A DNA stretch of 64,000 bases from Phycisphaerae bacterium (GCA_030428945.1 JAUIEC010000008.1:124001-188000), one strand, 5' to 3'; numbered from the stretch's first letter, positions 14,310-23,860 are shown. The notes: generated from the sequence alone by a model not told the origin. Program-made: numbers and translations.

Positions 14310-14399
14310 GCGTAGCGGGAATGGGCGAGGTGTCGAAGGTGGGTTTGCCCCCCAAATAGATCGAATCACATCATGGCGTTACAGGCCTGCGGCTCGGGA

Positions 14400-14444
14400 C
14401 CCTGTCGGCCGTCGCCCGCCCCGAGTTGGCGACGGCCGATAGGG
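14400..14444. terminator. 17-bp hairpin between P-ATPase operon end and merR1 promoter
   Basis: Arms 14400-14416 and 14428-14444 are complementary over 17 bp with one G-U pair and an 11-nt loop. It lies just past the 3' end of the P-ATPase operon, so it could insulate it from the mer promoter. There is no U-run, so the mechanism is uncertain. Confidence 0.5.
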
Positions 14445-14510
14445 TGGGCTGCTGGCCGGTCCTGCGGACGGGCTCCCGGAGGCTTGAGCGGCCTGAGCTT
14501 CTCGTTCGGC

Positions 14511-16667
14511 TTACTGTTCACCATCGCCAGACCGCATGAGCCGTAGGCCGTTGAAGACGACCAGCAGCGACGCCCCCATGTCGGCCGCAATCGCCATCCA
14601 CAGGTTGGCCAGTCCCGGGACCGCCAGCGCCAGGAAGATGGCCTTGATTCCGAGCGACAGGGAGACGTTCTGGACGATGATCGACTTCGTGCGGCGACTG
14701 TGACGCAGCAGCCACGGCAGCTTGTTCAGGTCGTCGGCCATCAGGGCGACGTCGGCCGTCTCGAGCGCAGCATCCGTGCCGCCGACGCCCATCGCTACCC
14801 CGACACTCGCTGCGGCCAGCGCGGGCGCGTCGTTGATTCCGTCGCCCACCATCACAACGTGCTCGTGCGACGCGCGCAGCGATTCGACGGCGGCCACCTT
14901 GTCCGCCGGGAGCAGCTCGGCCTTGTATTCGATGCCACCGCATTCCTCGGCGATCGAGCGGGCTGTCCCCTCGTTATCTCCGGTCAGCATGATGACACGT
15001 TCCACGCCGGTGCGCCGAAGTGCGGCAACTGCAGCGGGTGCGTCCGCGCGAAGGCGATCGGACAGGAGCACGATACCGAGCGGCGCTTGCGAGGAGGCCA
15101 AGCCAATCACGGTGTGATAGCAGTCCTCGTGCTCGGACATCAGACGATGCATCGCCTCGGTGCACACATTTCGTTCTTCCAGCAGTCGGTGACTCCCAAG
15201 CAGGAAGGACTCCCCGGCGACCGTCGCCTCGGCCCCCTTGCCGCGAATCGCCTGGAAGTCGCTGCAGGCTGGTGCCGCGATCCCCTGCTCCTGAGCATGC
15301 CGCACGATCGCCTCGGCGATCGGATGTTCGCTGCGCTGCTCGATCGCCGCCGCGAGTTCAAGGACACGCTCAGCCGTCGTCCCATCGAGCGGGACTACGT
15401 CCTGTACGGCCGGTTTCCCCTGTGTCAGGGTGCCCGTCTTGTCGATGGCGACGACACGTGTGCGCCCGATGACCTCCAGGAACTCGCCGCCCTTGACCAG
15501 CACTCCGTTTCGGGCGGCGGCCGCGAGTGCACTCACGATCGAGACTGGCGTCGAGATGACCAGCGCGCATGGACATGCGATGACCAGCAGCACGAGGCTG
15601 CGATAGAACCAGGGTGCCCAAGCCTCCCCGGCGACCAGCGGTGGACCGATGCAGATGACAAGGGCCACGAGCACGATCGCCGGCGTGTACCAGCGGGCAA
15701 ACCGATCGACGAACTGCTCCGAGCGGGATCGACGGGACTGCGCCTGTTCAACCAGCCGGATGATGCCGGCTACGACGCTGTCCCCAGCCGGCTTGGTGAC
15801 CCTGACGATCACGGCGCCGTCCTGGTTGATCGTTGCTGCAAAGATGTCGTCGCCGACCGACTTGGCGACCGGTGCCGATTCACCGGTAATCGGAGCCTGA
15901 TCCACCGTCGTTTCGCCTTCGACAACCGCGCCGTCGAGTGGAAACTTCTCGCCCGGGCGAACGACGATCCGGCTGCCAACGCCAACTTCTCCGGCCGGCC
16001 GCTCGTGCTCGGAACCATCCGGTTCGATCACACGAGCCTGTTCCGGGCTGAGTTCCATGAGCGACTGAATGGCCCGTCGTGCCCGGTTGACGCTCCAGGT
16101 CTCAAGCAAGTGAGAGACGGCGAAGAGCATGGCGACCGTCGAGGCTTCCAGCCATTCGCCGAGACCGACCGCACCGATGACCGCGATCGTCATCAACACG
16201 TTCATGTCGAGTCGCAGCCGGGTCAGTGCCGCCCTGGCCTTCGGAGCGACGTAGCGCCACGCCGCTGCGATCGCGACAAGGTAGGCGACGACAGCGGGCC
16301 ACGGCGCATGATGGACGCTCGCGGCGGGCACGAAGGACAATGCGACACCGAGGGCCGTGCCGGTCGCGGACAGAATGGCCATCCTCATAGGCCCGCGCGT
16401 GGCGGCCGTATCCACTCGCTGAGTATTGCTGGTGGCGTCCACAACGGTGGCGTGCATTCCGGTGGAATCGACGCGCGCAACGATCTGCTCGACGGTGATC
16501 AACACAGGGTCGTATTCAACCCTCATCGTGGCCTGCATCAGATTGAATGACAGGTCAGCGATGCCGCCTTCACCCGAGAAGGCTTTGCGGAGCACGTCGA
16601 CCTCGTCCGGGCAGTCCATCCCTTCGATCTGAAGTGTCGTTTGAATCGGTGAGTTCTCAGCCCTCAA
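14511..16667 (-). CDS. P1B-type heavy-metal ATPase, Zn/Cd/Pb class
   Basis: A 718-aa P-type ATPase. It starts at TTG 16667 with a strong GGAGGAG site; TTGA overlaps the stop of the RND gene, so translation is coupled. Domains: an N-terminal HMA-like domain with a reduced GMDCPDE motif, paired membrane helices, actuator TGES, the membrane CPC motif ([11 protein letters not shown]), phosphorylation DKTGTLTQGKP and hinge GDGINDAPAL. A last helix pair follows, with K in LGIKAIF and D.G in IAADMGASLLVVFNG, which is the ZntA/CadA signature for Zn, Cd or Pb. As the last gene of the ArsR operon it would move the same ions to the periplasm for the RND pump to expel. Confidence 0.93.
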   Translation of the reverse strand: MRAENSPIQTTLQIEGMDCPDEVDVLRKAFSGEGGIADLSFNLMQATMRVEYDPVLITVEQIVARVDSTGMHATVVDATSNTQRVDTAATRGPMRMAILSATGTALGVALSFVPAASVHHAPWPAVVAYLVAIAAAWRYVAPKARAALTRLRLDMNVLMTIAVIGAVGLGEWLEASTVAMLFAVSHLLETWSVNRARRAIQSLMELSPEQARVIEPDGSEHERPAGEVGVGSRIVVRPGEKFPLDGAVVEGETTVDQAPITGESAPVAKSVGDDIFAATINQDGAVIVRVTKPAGDSVVAGIIRLVEQAQSRRSRSEQFVDRFARWYTPAIVLVALVICIGPPLVAGEAWAPWFYRSLVLLVIACPCALVISTPVSIVSALAAAARNGVLVKGGEFLEVIGRTRVVAIDKTGTLTQGKPAVQDVVPLDGTTAERVLELAAAIEQRSEHPIAEAIVRHAQEQGIAAPACSDFQAIRGKGAEATVAGESFLLGSHRLLEERNVCTEAMHRLMSEHEDCYHTVIGLASSQAPLGIVLLSDRLRADAPAAVAALRRTGVERVIMLTGDNEGTARSIAEECGGIEYKAELLPADKVAAVESLRASHEHVVMVGDGINDAPALAAASVGVAMGVGGTDAALETADVALMADDLNKLPWLLRHSRRTKSIIVQNVSLSLGIKAIFLALAVPGLANLWMAIAADMGASLLVVFNGLRLMRSGDGEQ

Positions 16668-19600
16668 GCGGACTCCTCCGGTGTTACACGGGCACCCTGT
16701 CGGGCGAAGACACGGTAAAGTAATGGAAGTACGAACAACGTAAGCAGCGTAGACGTCAGAATCCCGCCGATGACCACCGTCGCGAGTGGTCGCTGTACCT
16801 CTGCCCCGACACCCGTCGATATAGCCATCGGAATAAACCCGGCCGCGTCGGTGATACCGGTCGCAAGCACCGGGCGGAGACGCTGCTTGGCAGCCGTCAT
16901 CACGGCCTCTCCGAGTGCGAGCCCATTATCGCGCAACGAACGGATCGCAGAGACCAGGATCTGACCGTTGAGCACTGCGATACCAGCCAGAGCGATGAAC
17001 CCCACGGCGGCACTCACGCTGAAAGGCATCCCGCGGTACCACAGCGCAAAGACGCCGCCTACCGCCGCAAACGGGATACCGGTGTAGATCAACAGCACAT
17101 CACGGAGATTCTTGAGACTGAAATACAGCAGCAAGAACACGATCAGCAGCGTGATGGGGACGACCACGCTGAGCCGCAGCCTGGCACGCTCCAGGTTTTC
17201 GAACTGCCCGCCCCAGTCCATGACGTATCCGGCGGGCAACGCGAGTTCATCGGCCACGCGCTGCTTTGCCTCCGTGACGAATGACGCGATGTCCCGACCG
17301 ACAATGTTGCATTGCACGCGCAGCAGACGCCGGCCCCACTCCCGGTTGATTGTCGCCACTCCTTCGACATCCGTAACCGTGGCCACGCTTTGAAGAGGAA
17401 CGCGGGGGCCTATCTCTGTTGGAATGAGCGTCTTGGCAAGCAGTTCACTGTCAGCTCGGTGCGCGTCCGGCAACCGCACGACCAACGGAAACTGTCGCTG
17501 ACCCTCAAAGATGTCACCGACTTTGCGCGTACCAATCGTCTCGATGAAATCGAGCACGTTCCTGGCCGGAATGCCGTAGCGCCCGATCTCACGCTGGTCG
17601 ACGGCGATGCGTAGCGTAGGCTGACCGGTCATCTGGTCCACGGCAATGTCCGAGGCGCCTTCGATCTCGAGCAGGATTTCCTGCACGCGGTTGCCCAGCC
17701 GGACGAGTTCGTCGAAGTCATCACCGTAAATCTTGATGCCCAGGTCGGAGCGAATGCCCGAGATCATCTCGTTCATTCGCATCTCGATCGGTTGCGTAAA
17801 CACCATGTTCAGCCCAGGAAGGTCGCTGACCTCTTCCTGCATTGCCGCCACGAGATCCGCCTGCGACGTTGCCCGCGTCCAGGCCTCACGTACCTTGAGC
17901 GTCATGAAGATGTCCGTCAGCTCGATGCCCATCGGATCGGTCGCGACCTCGGCAGTTCCGACCCGGCTCCATACGTGTTCGATTTCGTCAGGGAACTTCT
18001 CGAGCAGGAGTTGCTCAATCCGAGTGTTGTAGCGGGCCGACTCATCAATCGACACGCCCGCGAGCCGAATCGTGTTGATCACCGTGGAGCCTTCGCTCAG
18101 TCGCGGTATGAACTCACCGCCCAGGTTCCAGGCCACTGTGCCCGCAGTCCCGAGTAGTGCCGCAACGCCGAGGAAGACCAGCATCCGAAGCCGCACTGCC
18201 CACGACAAGCACCAGCCATAGACCGCCCCAAGGCAGCGTGCCACCAGCCCCTCTTTCTCCCGCGCTCTACGCGGCAGCAGGTAGTAACCCAAGACCGGCG
18301 AAAGGAACACAGCGATCAGCAGCGCGCCTGTCAGGGCGAAGATGAAAGTCCACGCCATCGGGCGAAACAGCTTGCCTTCAATGCCTTCGAGCGTGAGGAT
18401 CGGCACGAACACGACGACGATGATGCCCATGCCGAAGATGATGGGCCGCACGACCTGTTGACTCGACTCCAGAATGACCGACATACGCTCGCTGCTCGTC
18501 AGTGATCGGCCGAGTTGACGTTGCCGCGTTGCCAACGACCGCAGGTTCGACTCGGTCATTACGACCGAACCGTCCACGATGATGCCGAAGTCGATGGCTC
18601 CGAGACTCAACAGACTCGCCGCGATGGCGAACTCTGCCATGCCGAACACCGCGAACAGCATTGCCATGGGAATCGTCACCGCCACCAATAATCCCGCTCG
18701 GACGCTCCCCAGCAGCACGAAGAGCACCACCGTGACCAGAACGGCCCCGGCGGCCAGATTGTGTTTGACGGTGCCGATGACCTCTCGGACCAGATCCGTG
18801 CGGTCATAGACGATTTCGATGGTCACATCTTCCGGAAGCGATTTTCTGACGCCATCCAGACGGATCTTCAGCGCCTCGGTGACGACATTGCTGTTCTCCC
18901 CCATCAACATGAAGGCCAGCCCGAGCACCGCCTCGCCTTCACCCTGTGCCGTGACCATTCCCCGTCGAATCTCGTGGCCTATCCGCACATCGGCGATATC
19001 ACGAATTCGGACCGGCGTGCCGTCGTAGGCGACCAGCACGATGTTCTCGATCTCTTCGATGCTGGACACGCGACCCAGTCCGTGCACCAGTCGTGATTCC
19101 CCTCCGGATACGACCTGCCCACCGCCGACGTTGTGGTTGTTCTCCTCCAGCGTCCGAAAGACATCCCCCAGCGTCAGTTCGTACTTGAGCAGCGCGTCGG
19201 GCGACACCACGACATGAAACTGCTTTTCCTTGCCGCCCCACGAGTTGACCTCCGCAACCCCTGGAACCTTGCGCAGTTCAGGCTTGATGACCCAGTCGTG
19301 CAGTGTGCGCAGTTCCTCGAGGGTGCGTTGCGGGTCCTGAGAGCTAACGATGTAGTGGAAGACTTCCCCCAACCCCGTTGCAATCGGGCCGAGCTCCGGG
19401 CGACCGATGCCTTGAGGAAGTTCGACGGATGCCAGGCGTTCGGACACGTATTGCCGCGCATCAGTGATTTCCGTCGCATCGTCGAACACGGCGACGACCT
19501 GCGAAAGGCCGAACTTCGAGACTGAGCGAACGCTTGACAGCCCCGGCAGTCCGCCGATTGCGAGTTCCACCTGCAGCGTGATCTGCTGCTCGATTTCCTC

Positions 19601-19771
19601 AGCGTTCAAGGCGGGCGCGACAGTGTTAACCTGCACCTGGATCGGCGTTGTATCCGGAAACGCGTCCACCGGGATGTGGATTAGCCGCCATGCGCCGAAC
19701 CCCATGCCAACGCCAAACAGCAGCAGCACCAGGAGTCGGTTCCGTAGAGCGATTTCAACGATCCGGTTCAT
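16664..19771 (-). CDS. heavy-metal RND efflux pump, CzcA-type
   Basis: A 1035-aa inner-membrane RND transporter. It has a typical N-terminus (MNRIVEIALRNRLLVLLLFG), two large periplasmic loops and twelve expected helices. The helix-4 motif reads GAIDFGIIVDGSVVMTESN, close to the DFGxxxDGAVV signature of Zn/Co/Cd pumps (HME1 class), here with Ser for Ala. It pairs with the adaptor and TolC encoded upstream in the same operon, and its stop overlaps the ATPase start. A GTG at 19774 directly before the chosen ATG is an alternative start. Confidence 0.93.
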   Translation of the reverse strand: MNRIVEIALRNRLLVLLLFGVGMGFGAWRLIHIPVDAFPDTTPIQVQVNTVAPALNAEEIEQQITLQVELAIGGLPGLSSVRSVSKFGLSQVVAVFDDATEITDARQYVSERLASVELPQGIGRPELGPIATGLGEVFHYIVSSQDPQRTLEELRTLHDWVIKPELRKVPGVAEVNSWGGKEKQFHVVVSPDALLKYELTLGDVFRTLEENNHNVGGGQVVSGGESRLVHGLGRVSSIEEIENIVLVAYDGTPVRIRDIADVRIGHEIRRGMVTAQGEGEAVLGLAFMLMGENSNVVTEALKIRLDGVRKSLPEDVTIEIVYDRTDLVREVIGTVKHNLAAGAVLVTVVLFVLLGSVRAGLLVAVTIPMAMLFAVFGMAEFAIAASLLSLGAIDFGIIVDGSVVMTESNLRSLATRQRQLGRSLTSSERMSVILESSQQVVRPIIFGMGIIVVVFVPILTLEGIEGKLFRPMAWTFIFALTGALLIAVFLSPVLGYYLLPRRAREKEGLVARCLGAVYGWCLSWAVRLRMLVFLGVAALLGTAGTVAWNLGGEFIPRLSEGSTVINTIRLAGVSIDESARYNTRIEQLLLEKFPDEIEHVWSRVGTAEVATDPMGIELTDIFMTLKVREAWTRATSQADLVAAMQEEVSDLPGLNMVFTQPIEMRMNEMISGIRSDLGIKIYGDDFDELVRLGNRVQEILLEIEGASDIAVDQMTGQPTLRIAVDQREIGRYGIPARNVLDFIETIGTRKVGDIFEGQRQFPLVVRLPDAHRADSELLAKTLIPTEIGPRVPLQSVATVTDVEGVATINREWGRRLLRVQCNIVGRDIASFVTEAKQRVADELALPAGYVMDWGGQFENLERARLRLSVVVPITLLIVFLLLYFSLKNLRDVLLIYTGIPFAAVGGVFALWYRGMPFSVSAAVGFIALAGIAVLNGQILVSAIRSLRDNGLALGEAVMTAAKQRLRPVLATGITDAAGFIPMAISTGVGAEVQRPLATVVIGGILTSTLLTLFVLPLLYRVFARQGARVTPEESA

Positions 19772-19783
19772 CACGCACCCGCC

Positions 19784-21682
19784 TTAGTCGTCCACACAGC
19801 CCGCCCCCAGACGCGACTTGAGAAATTCGGACTTCATCGTGAACGTGCCGTCCACGACCACCGCGTCATCCGGCCCGATGCCAGCGACAATCTCAACGGT
19901 GTGGCCGTTCTGCTCCCCGACGACCACGCGGCGCAAGTCAAACAGGTCCGCAGCTGCTCGAACGAACACATAAGGCTGCTGCTCGATGCGTTGCAGGGCT
20001 TCTTTCGGAACACGCAGCGTCGAAACGGCATCGTCGAGGATCACGCGTACCTCTCCGAACATGCCGTCGCGTAACCGCCGGTCCATGTTCTGGACTTCAG
20101 CCCGGGCCTTGACCAGGCGCGTCCGCTCGTCCACTCGAGAGTGAAGCCACACGAGCTCGCCGTTCACCTCCACTCCCGGGAGCCCCTGAAACCGCGCCTC
20201 CACGGCCAGTCCTTTTTGAACGCGGCCCGCGTCGCTTTCGGGAATGGCAAGCTCGACCCACATGGTCGACAGGTCTGCCAACGTAAACAGTGTGTTGCCG
20301 GGCTTCACCGCTTCGCCAGCTACAGCCGTTCTCTCAACGAGCGTGCCGGCGTAAGGGGCGCGCACCATCAGCAGTGACGAGCTGGAACTGGTCGTCTCGA
20401 TGTTCCCGATTTCCTCATCCGTGAAGCCGAAGTTGGCCAGCCGCTGGCGGGCAGTTACGCGGACAATCTTCGCACGTTCGTACTCGGATTCGGCCTGCTG
20501 GAATCTCTGTTCCGGCGAGATCGCCTTCGCGAGGAGCTGCTTCTCTCGGTCGTGCGCGAGAGCCGCCAATCGCTCATCCACGATCGCAACCAGGTAATCA
20601 CGCTTCGCCTCGGCCACTTCGGACGAAGCGACCTCGACCAGCACGTCGCCAGGAGCGACCTCCGCGCCAACATCCACAAGCACGCGTCTGATGACGCCGG
20701 CCGCCAGCGGTGTGATGCGGGCCAGACGGTTCTGGTTGTAGCGAGCTTCACCCGAGACCCTGATGTTCGGAGTCACCTGGCTCGACTTCGGTGTCGCCGT
20801 TCGGATGCCCGCCTTCTCCACCGATTCTGGAGAAGCCGTTCGGACCTTGAGGCTCTCACCCGGCTCCAGCCCCGCAGCCAGCTGAGGTTGGCAGATGCCG
20901 CACTCCCTCTCGGCGACGGCGTGCTCCCGGCAAAAGAGCTCAGCCTTCCCGCCCGCTTTGGGCGCTCCCTTTAACTCGGGATGACATATCAGGCACTCAT
21001 CCTCGTATACGTCGTGCTCGCGGCACCACAACCGGCCGGATTTGCCCGCACCTGATTCGGCCTGATCCTGCTTCCATTGATCCTTGATGCCGGGATGACA
21101 GAGCTCGCACTGCGACTCGGGAACATCGTGCCCGGCACACCAATCACCCTCGACTTTGAACGCCGCAATAATCGCAGGGCGGCAGGCCGTGCAGAGCGCT
21201 TCCGGCACGCCATGGCCGCCACAGAAACCGTGATCCTTGATCAGCTCCGGCCGACAGAACGGACATATCGCCTCTGCGACCTGGTGCTCGGCGCACTCTT
21301 CGCGGTCGGGTTCTTCCGCGCCGGTTGCACCAGCACCTGATTCGGCCTCGCCCTGTTTCCACTGATCCTTGATGCCGGGATGACAGAGCTCGCACTGCGA
21401 CTCGGGAACATCGTGCCCGGCACACCAATCACCTTCGGCTTTGAACGCCGCAACAATCGCAGGGCGGCAGGCCGTGCAGAGCGCTTCCGGCACGCCATGG
21501 CCGCCGCAGAAACCGTGATCCTTGATCAACTCTGGCCGGCAGAAAGGACAGATCGCCTCTGCGACCTGGTGCTTGGCACACTCTTCGCTGCCCGGTTCTT
21601 CCGCGATGACTGAACTCGTAACACCTGCGCCAAGGCACGCCGCGAAGGCGAGGGCGACAGCGTAAAGTAGTCGGTGATTCAT
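19784..21682 (-). CDS. RND periplasmic adaptor with eight Cys/His repeat units
   Basis: A 632-aa adaptor. Signal peptide (LLYAVALAFAACLGAG), then a long N-terminal extension of eight units of the form C-x2-H-x-V-x-E-x3-C-x2-C-x-P, for example CAKHQVAEAICPFCRPEL, CGGHGVPEALCTACRPAI, CAGHDVPESQCELCHPGI. Three units are duplicated as a 95-residue block. The C-terminal ~350 residues are a standard CzcB/CusB-like membrane-fusion protein (barrel-sandwich, helical hairpin, LMVRAPYAGTLVERTAVAGEAV, VPKEALQRIEQQPYVFV). The extension would give about eight three-Cys-one-His sites, far beyond normal adaptors, so it likely collects metal for the pump. Probably Zn/Co/Cd given the partners. Confidence 0.92.
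   Translation of the reverse strand: MNHRLLYAVALAFAACLGAGVTSSVIAEEPGSEECAKHQVAEAICPFCRPELIKDHGFCGGHGVPEALCTACRPAIVAAFKAEGDWCAGHDVPESQCELCHPGIKDQWKQGEAESGAGATGAEEPDREECAEHQVAEAICPFCRPELIKDHGFCGGHGVPEALCTACRPAIIAAFKVEGDWCAGHDVPESQCELCHPGIKDQWKQDQAESGAGKSGRLWCREHDVYEDECLICHPELKGAPKAGGKAELFCREHAVAERECGICQPQLAAGLEPGESLKVRTASPESVEKAGIRTATPKSSQVTPNIRVSGEARYNQNRLARITPLAAGVIRRVLVDVGAEVAPGDVLVEVASSEVAEAKRDYLVAIVDERLAALAHDREKQLLAKAISPEQRFQQAESEYERAKIVRVTARQRLANFGFTDEEIGNIETTSSSSSLLMVRAPYAGTLVERTAVAGEAVKPGNTLFTLADLSTMWVELAIPESDAGRVQKGLAVEARFQGLPGVEVNGELVWLHSRVDERTRLVKARAEVQNMDRRLRDGMFGEVRVILDDAVSTLRVPKEALQRIEQQPYVFVRAAADLFDLRRVVVGEQNGHTVEIVAGIGPDDAVVVDGTFTMKSEFLKSRLGAGCVDD
21076..21605 (-). repeat. tandem duplication (period 285 bp) in the adaptor gene
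   Basis: About 245 bp at 21076-21320 is repeated almost identically at 21361-21605, an exact 95-codon period. The high nucleotide identity points to a recent duplication that doubled three metal-binding units. Confidence 0.85.
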
Positions 21683-21715
21683 CGAATGATCTCCTTCGCT
21701 TGCAATGGTCAGTCG

Positions 21716-21865
21716 TCAGAGCAGATACGCAGCCAGGGCACTTCGTGCGAAATCAGCGACGAACTCGATGAGCACATCCTCGTCCAACGCCTGGCAACCA
21801 CTCGTCGCACTCAACAAAACGCCCCCGAGCGCAACCAGCGCAGATCGAACTAATCCCTTGTTCAC
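21716..21865 (-). CDS. 49-aa lipoprotein between TolC and adaptor genes
   Basis: A GTG start at 21865 overlaps the TolC stop as GTGA, and GAGGACG lies upstream. The 49-residue product has a lipoprotein signal ending in the lipobox-like SATSGC, then CQALDEDVLIEFVADFARSALAAYLL, a C-terminal amphipathic helix. It resembles the small lipoprotein at 11396-11575 in layout. Function unknown. Coupled translation with the outer-membrane factor suggests an accessory part of the tripartite pump. Confidence 0.7.
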   Translation of the reverse strand: MNKGLVRSALVALGGVLLSATSGCQALDEDVLIEFVADFARSALAAYLL

Positions 21866-23364
21866 GATTCGTCCTCCTGCTGGGTCGAGGTCACGACATC
21901 CGCCAGGGGCCGGCCCACCGCCTGCTCCAGCGCGGGCAAGGTACTAGCGGCCTTCCCGAGGGCATTCACGTAGGAGCGCCGACTCGAGAGCAGGAAGCGC
22001 TGCGCCTCCAATACCGAAAGAAAAGACGCCCGGCCGAGGCGGTACGCTTCTTCTGACAATTCCAGGTTGTGTTGAGCCAGCGGCAGTGAACGCTCGCGGT
22101 ACATCCGGACCAGACGCCAATGCGTCTCCGCCTGGTCGAACACGCCATGCACTTCGCCAATCAACGCGCGCTCCACGGCGACGAGCGTCTTGATTGCTTG
22201 CTCATGGGCATATTCTGCCCGCGCGATTTGGGCCTGGTTTTGGTCGAAGATCGGAAGTTCCAGCGACAGGGATGGTCCGATGATCGTCTCGATCTCCTGC
22301 CCCTTTGCCTGCTGACGCTGGGCTCGTGATGTGATCTCGGGCGCAGCCAGTTGCCCCTGACGTATCGACGCGCGGGCCGTGTCAGCCAACAGTCTGCGGC
22401 CCGGGAATGCTCTTCGTTCACTTCGTTCCAGGCCGATACCAACCTCTACGTTGGGAAAGACGCGCCGGTGTTCCATGCGGACCCGCGCCTCAGCGGCGCG
22501 AACCAGTTCCTCGGCCGCGGCTACATCGAGCCGGGACCTCAGCGCGATCTCCACCAATTCGTCTTCCCGGGGAGTCTGCTGCGGCGCTGCAGGCAGCGCG
22601 TCCGTGAGCCCAAGCTCCGACGCCCGCGCCGGAACGCCAAGCAGCGCTGCCAGAGCTCTACGGGCGTTGTCCGTTGCCAGTCGAGCGGACTCGGCCTGAA
22701 GCTCCGCCTCGACCACGGCCCCGCTGGCGAGGTTGACCTCCAGCTGCCCCGCCGCGCCAGCTTCCAGCTGTTCTTTCGCCAGGGTTTCCAATCGTCTCGC
22801 GACATCCAAATTCTGTTCGACGACCTTCTCAAGTTCTGCGGCCTGCACGGCCGCGTAGTACGCCCGCTTCGTATCGGCGGCGAGTCGCGTTCCGCGGCGG
22901 GCGACATCAAGAATCGCAGCATCGAGCGATCGCTCGGCGGCTTCCGTTCGCACCGGAATCTGCCACAACTCGGCGATGTTCTGAGCAAGACCTGCTTCGA
23001 GGTTGGCGAGGCCACCTGCGTCTGGAAAACGCATGGTGAGTCCGAGGCTCGGGTTGGAGAACAAACCTGCCTGGACAACGTCCGCCCGGGCTATGCCCAC
23101 GTCGAAGAAAGCGGCTTGAAGCGACGGATTGTTCAACATGGCGACGCTGACCGCCTCATCGACAGTTAGGCCATCCGTGAAGAGTTCGTCTAGCTGTGCT
23201 GCGATTCGCTCTTCTTCGCCAGGCAGGTACATTTCGCCCATGCCCGTGGCCTGTTGGACCCGCTCCGTCACGCGGACGTAGTCGGACCGAGGCTCCACCG
23301 TGGCACAACCGGTGAGGAGCAGGCTCACTGCAAGCGACACCGCGATGCCGCGTTCTCTCTTCAT
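21862..23364 (-). CDS. TolC-type outer-membrane factor of the ArsR/Czc operon
   Basis: A 500-aa outer-membrane efflux lipoprotein (CzcC-like). ATG 23364 gives MKRERGIAVSLAVSLLLTGC, a lipoprotein signal, better than the upstream in-frame starts. Two OEP repeats of long amphipathic helices follow (AVSVAMLNNPSLQAAFFDVGIARADV; DVAAAEELVRAAEARVRMEHR). The order in the operon is TolC, small lipoprotein, adaptor, RND, P-ATPase. It forms the outer-membrane duct for the pump. Confidence 0.92.
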   Translation of the reverse strand: MKRERGIAVSLAVSLLLTGCATVEPRSDYVRVTERVQQATGMGEMYLPGEEERIAAQLDELFTDGLTVDEAVSVAMLNNPSLQAAFFDVGIARADVVQAGLFSNPSLGLTMRFPDAGGLANLEAGLAQNIAELWQIPVRTEAAERSLDAAILDVARRGTRLAADTKRAYYAAVQAAELEKVVEQNLDVARRLETLAKEQLEAGAAGQLEVNLASGAVVEAELQAESARLATDNARRALAALLGVPARASELGLTDALPAAPQQTPREDELVEIALRSRLDVAAAEELVRAAEARVRMEHRRVFPNVEVGIGLERSERRAFPGRRLLADTARASIRQGQLAAPEITSRAQRQQAKGQEIETIIGPSLSLELPIFDQNQAQIARAEYAHEQAIKTLVAVERALIGEVHGVFDQAETHWRLVRMYRERSLPLAQHNLELSEEAYRLGRASFLSVLEAQRFLLSSRRSYVNALGKAASTLPALEQAVGRPLADVVTSTQQEDES

Positions 23365-23482
23365 GATCTCGATCCTGATTGAGTCATTGATCCACTGCGC
23401 CGACAACGCAACGGAAGCATGACAACCAAGCCGCTGCGCACAGCGGTCCTGTCAACATGCATCGATGGGATGTCTCAGTGAA

Positions 23483-23860
23483 TCAAAGCAGGAGTGGGCG
23501 ATCACTGGGAGGGTAAGGAAGGTGCGTACAACAGCAGCGCATGCGGGATCGGGCGCTCGACGCTAACGGGTCGCCTGTACGCTCGTCGCCCGGTAGGGAG
23601 AGTATCGCCAGTGGATTGGCGGCAACTGCGGGTATCTCCACGCCTGCGGTTGGCTTGGTCACCCGGGCATTGCAGAGCTCTACACAACTCGTACAGTCGC
23701 AATCCGGAGCAGGCTCCGGACAGCTTCGCTCGCCGCAGTCGTCATCCTGGCTCTCAGGGCACGTTTGCGCGCAACACTCCGTCCACATGCCACTCTCGCA
23801 GAGGACGGGCATGACCCAGAAACCCCAGACGGCAGTAAGGAGCAGTGCAACGCGCATCAT
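23483..23860 (-). CDS. small Cys-rich exported protein downstream of arsR
   Basis: A 125-aa protein coupled to the ArsR gene by an ATGA overlap. After a hydrophobic start (MMRVALLLTAVWGFWVMPVLC) it has cysteines throughout: WTECCAQTCPESQDDDCGERSCPEP, CDCTSCVELC, and a C-terminal RCCCTHLPYP. It is probably periplasmic and metal-binding. No family recognised; the composition suggests binding of Zn/Cd or arsenite-like soft ions. Confidence 0.7.
   Translation of the reverse strand: MMRVALLLTAVWGFWVMPVLCESGMWTECCAQTCPESQDDDCGERSCPEPAPDCDCTSCVELCNARVTKPTAGVEIPAVAANPLAILSLPGDERTGDPLASSARSRMRCCCTHLPYPPSDRPLLL

Noticed and set aside
14700..16550. 616-codon open frame on the plus strand
   Set aside because: It is antisense to the P-ATPase, a common effect of high GC content.
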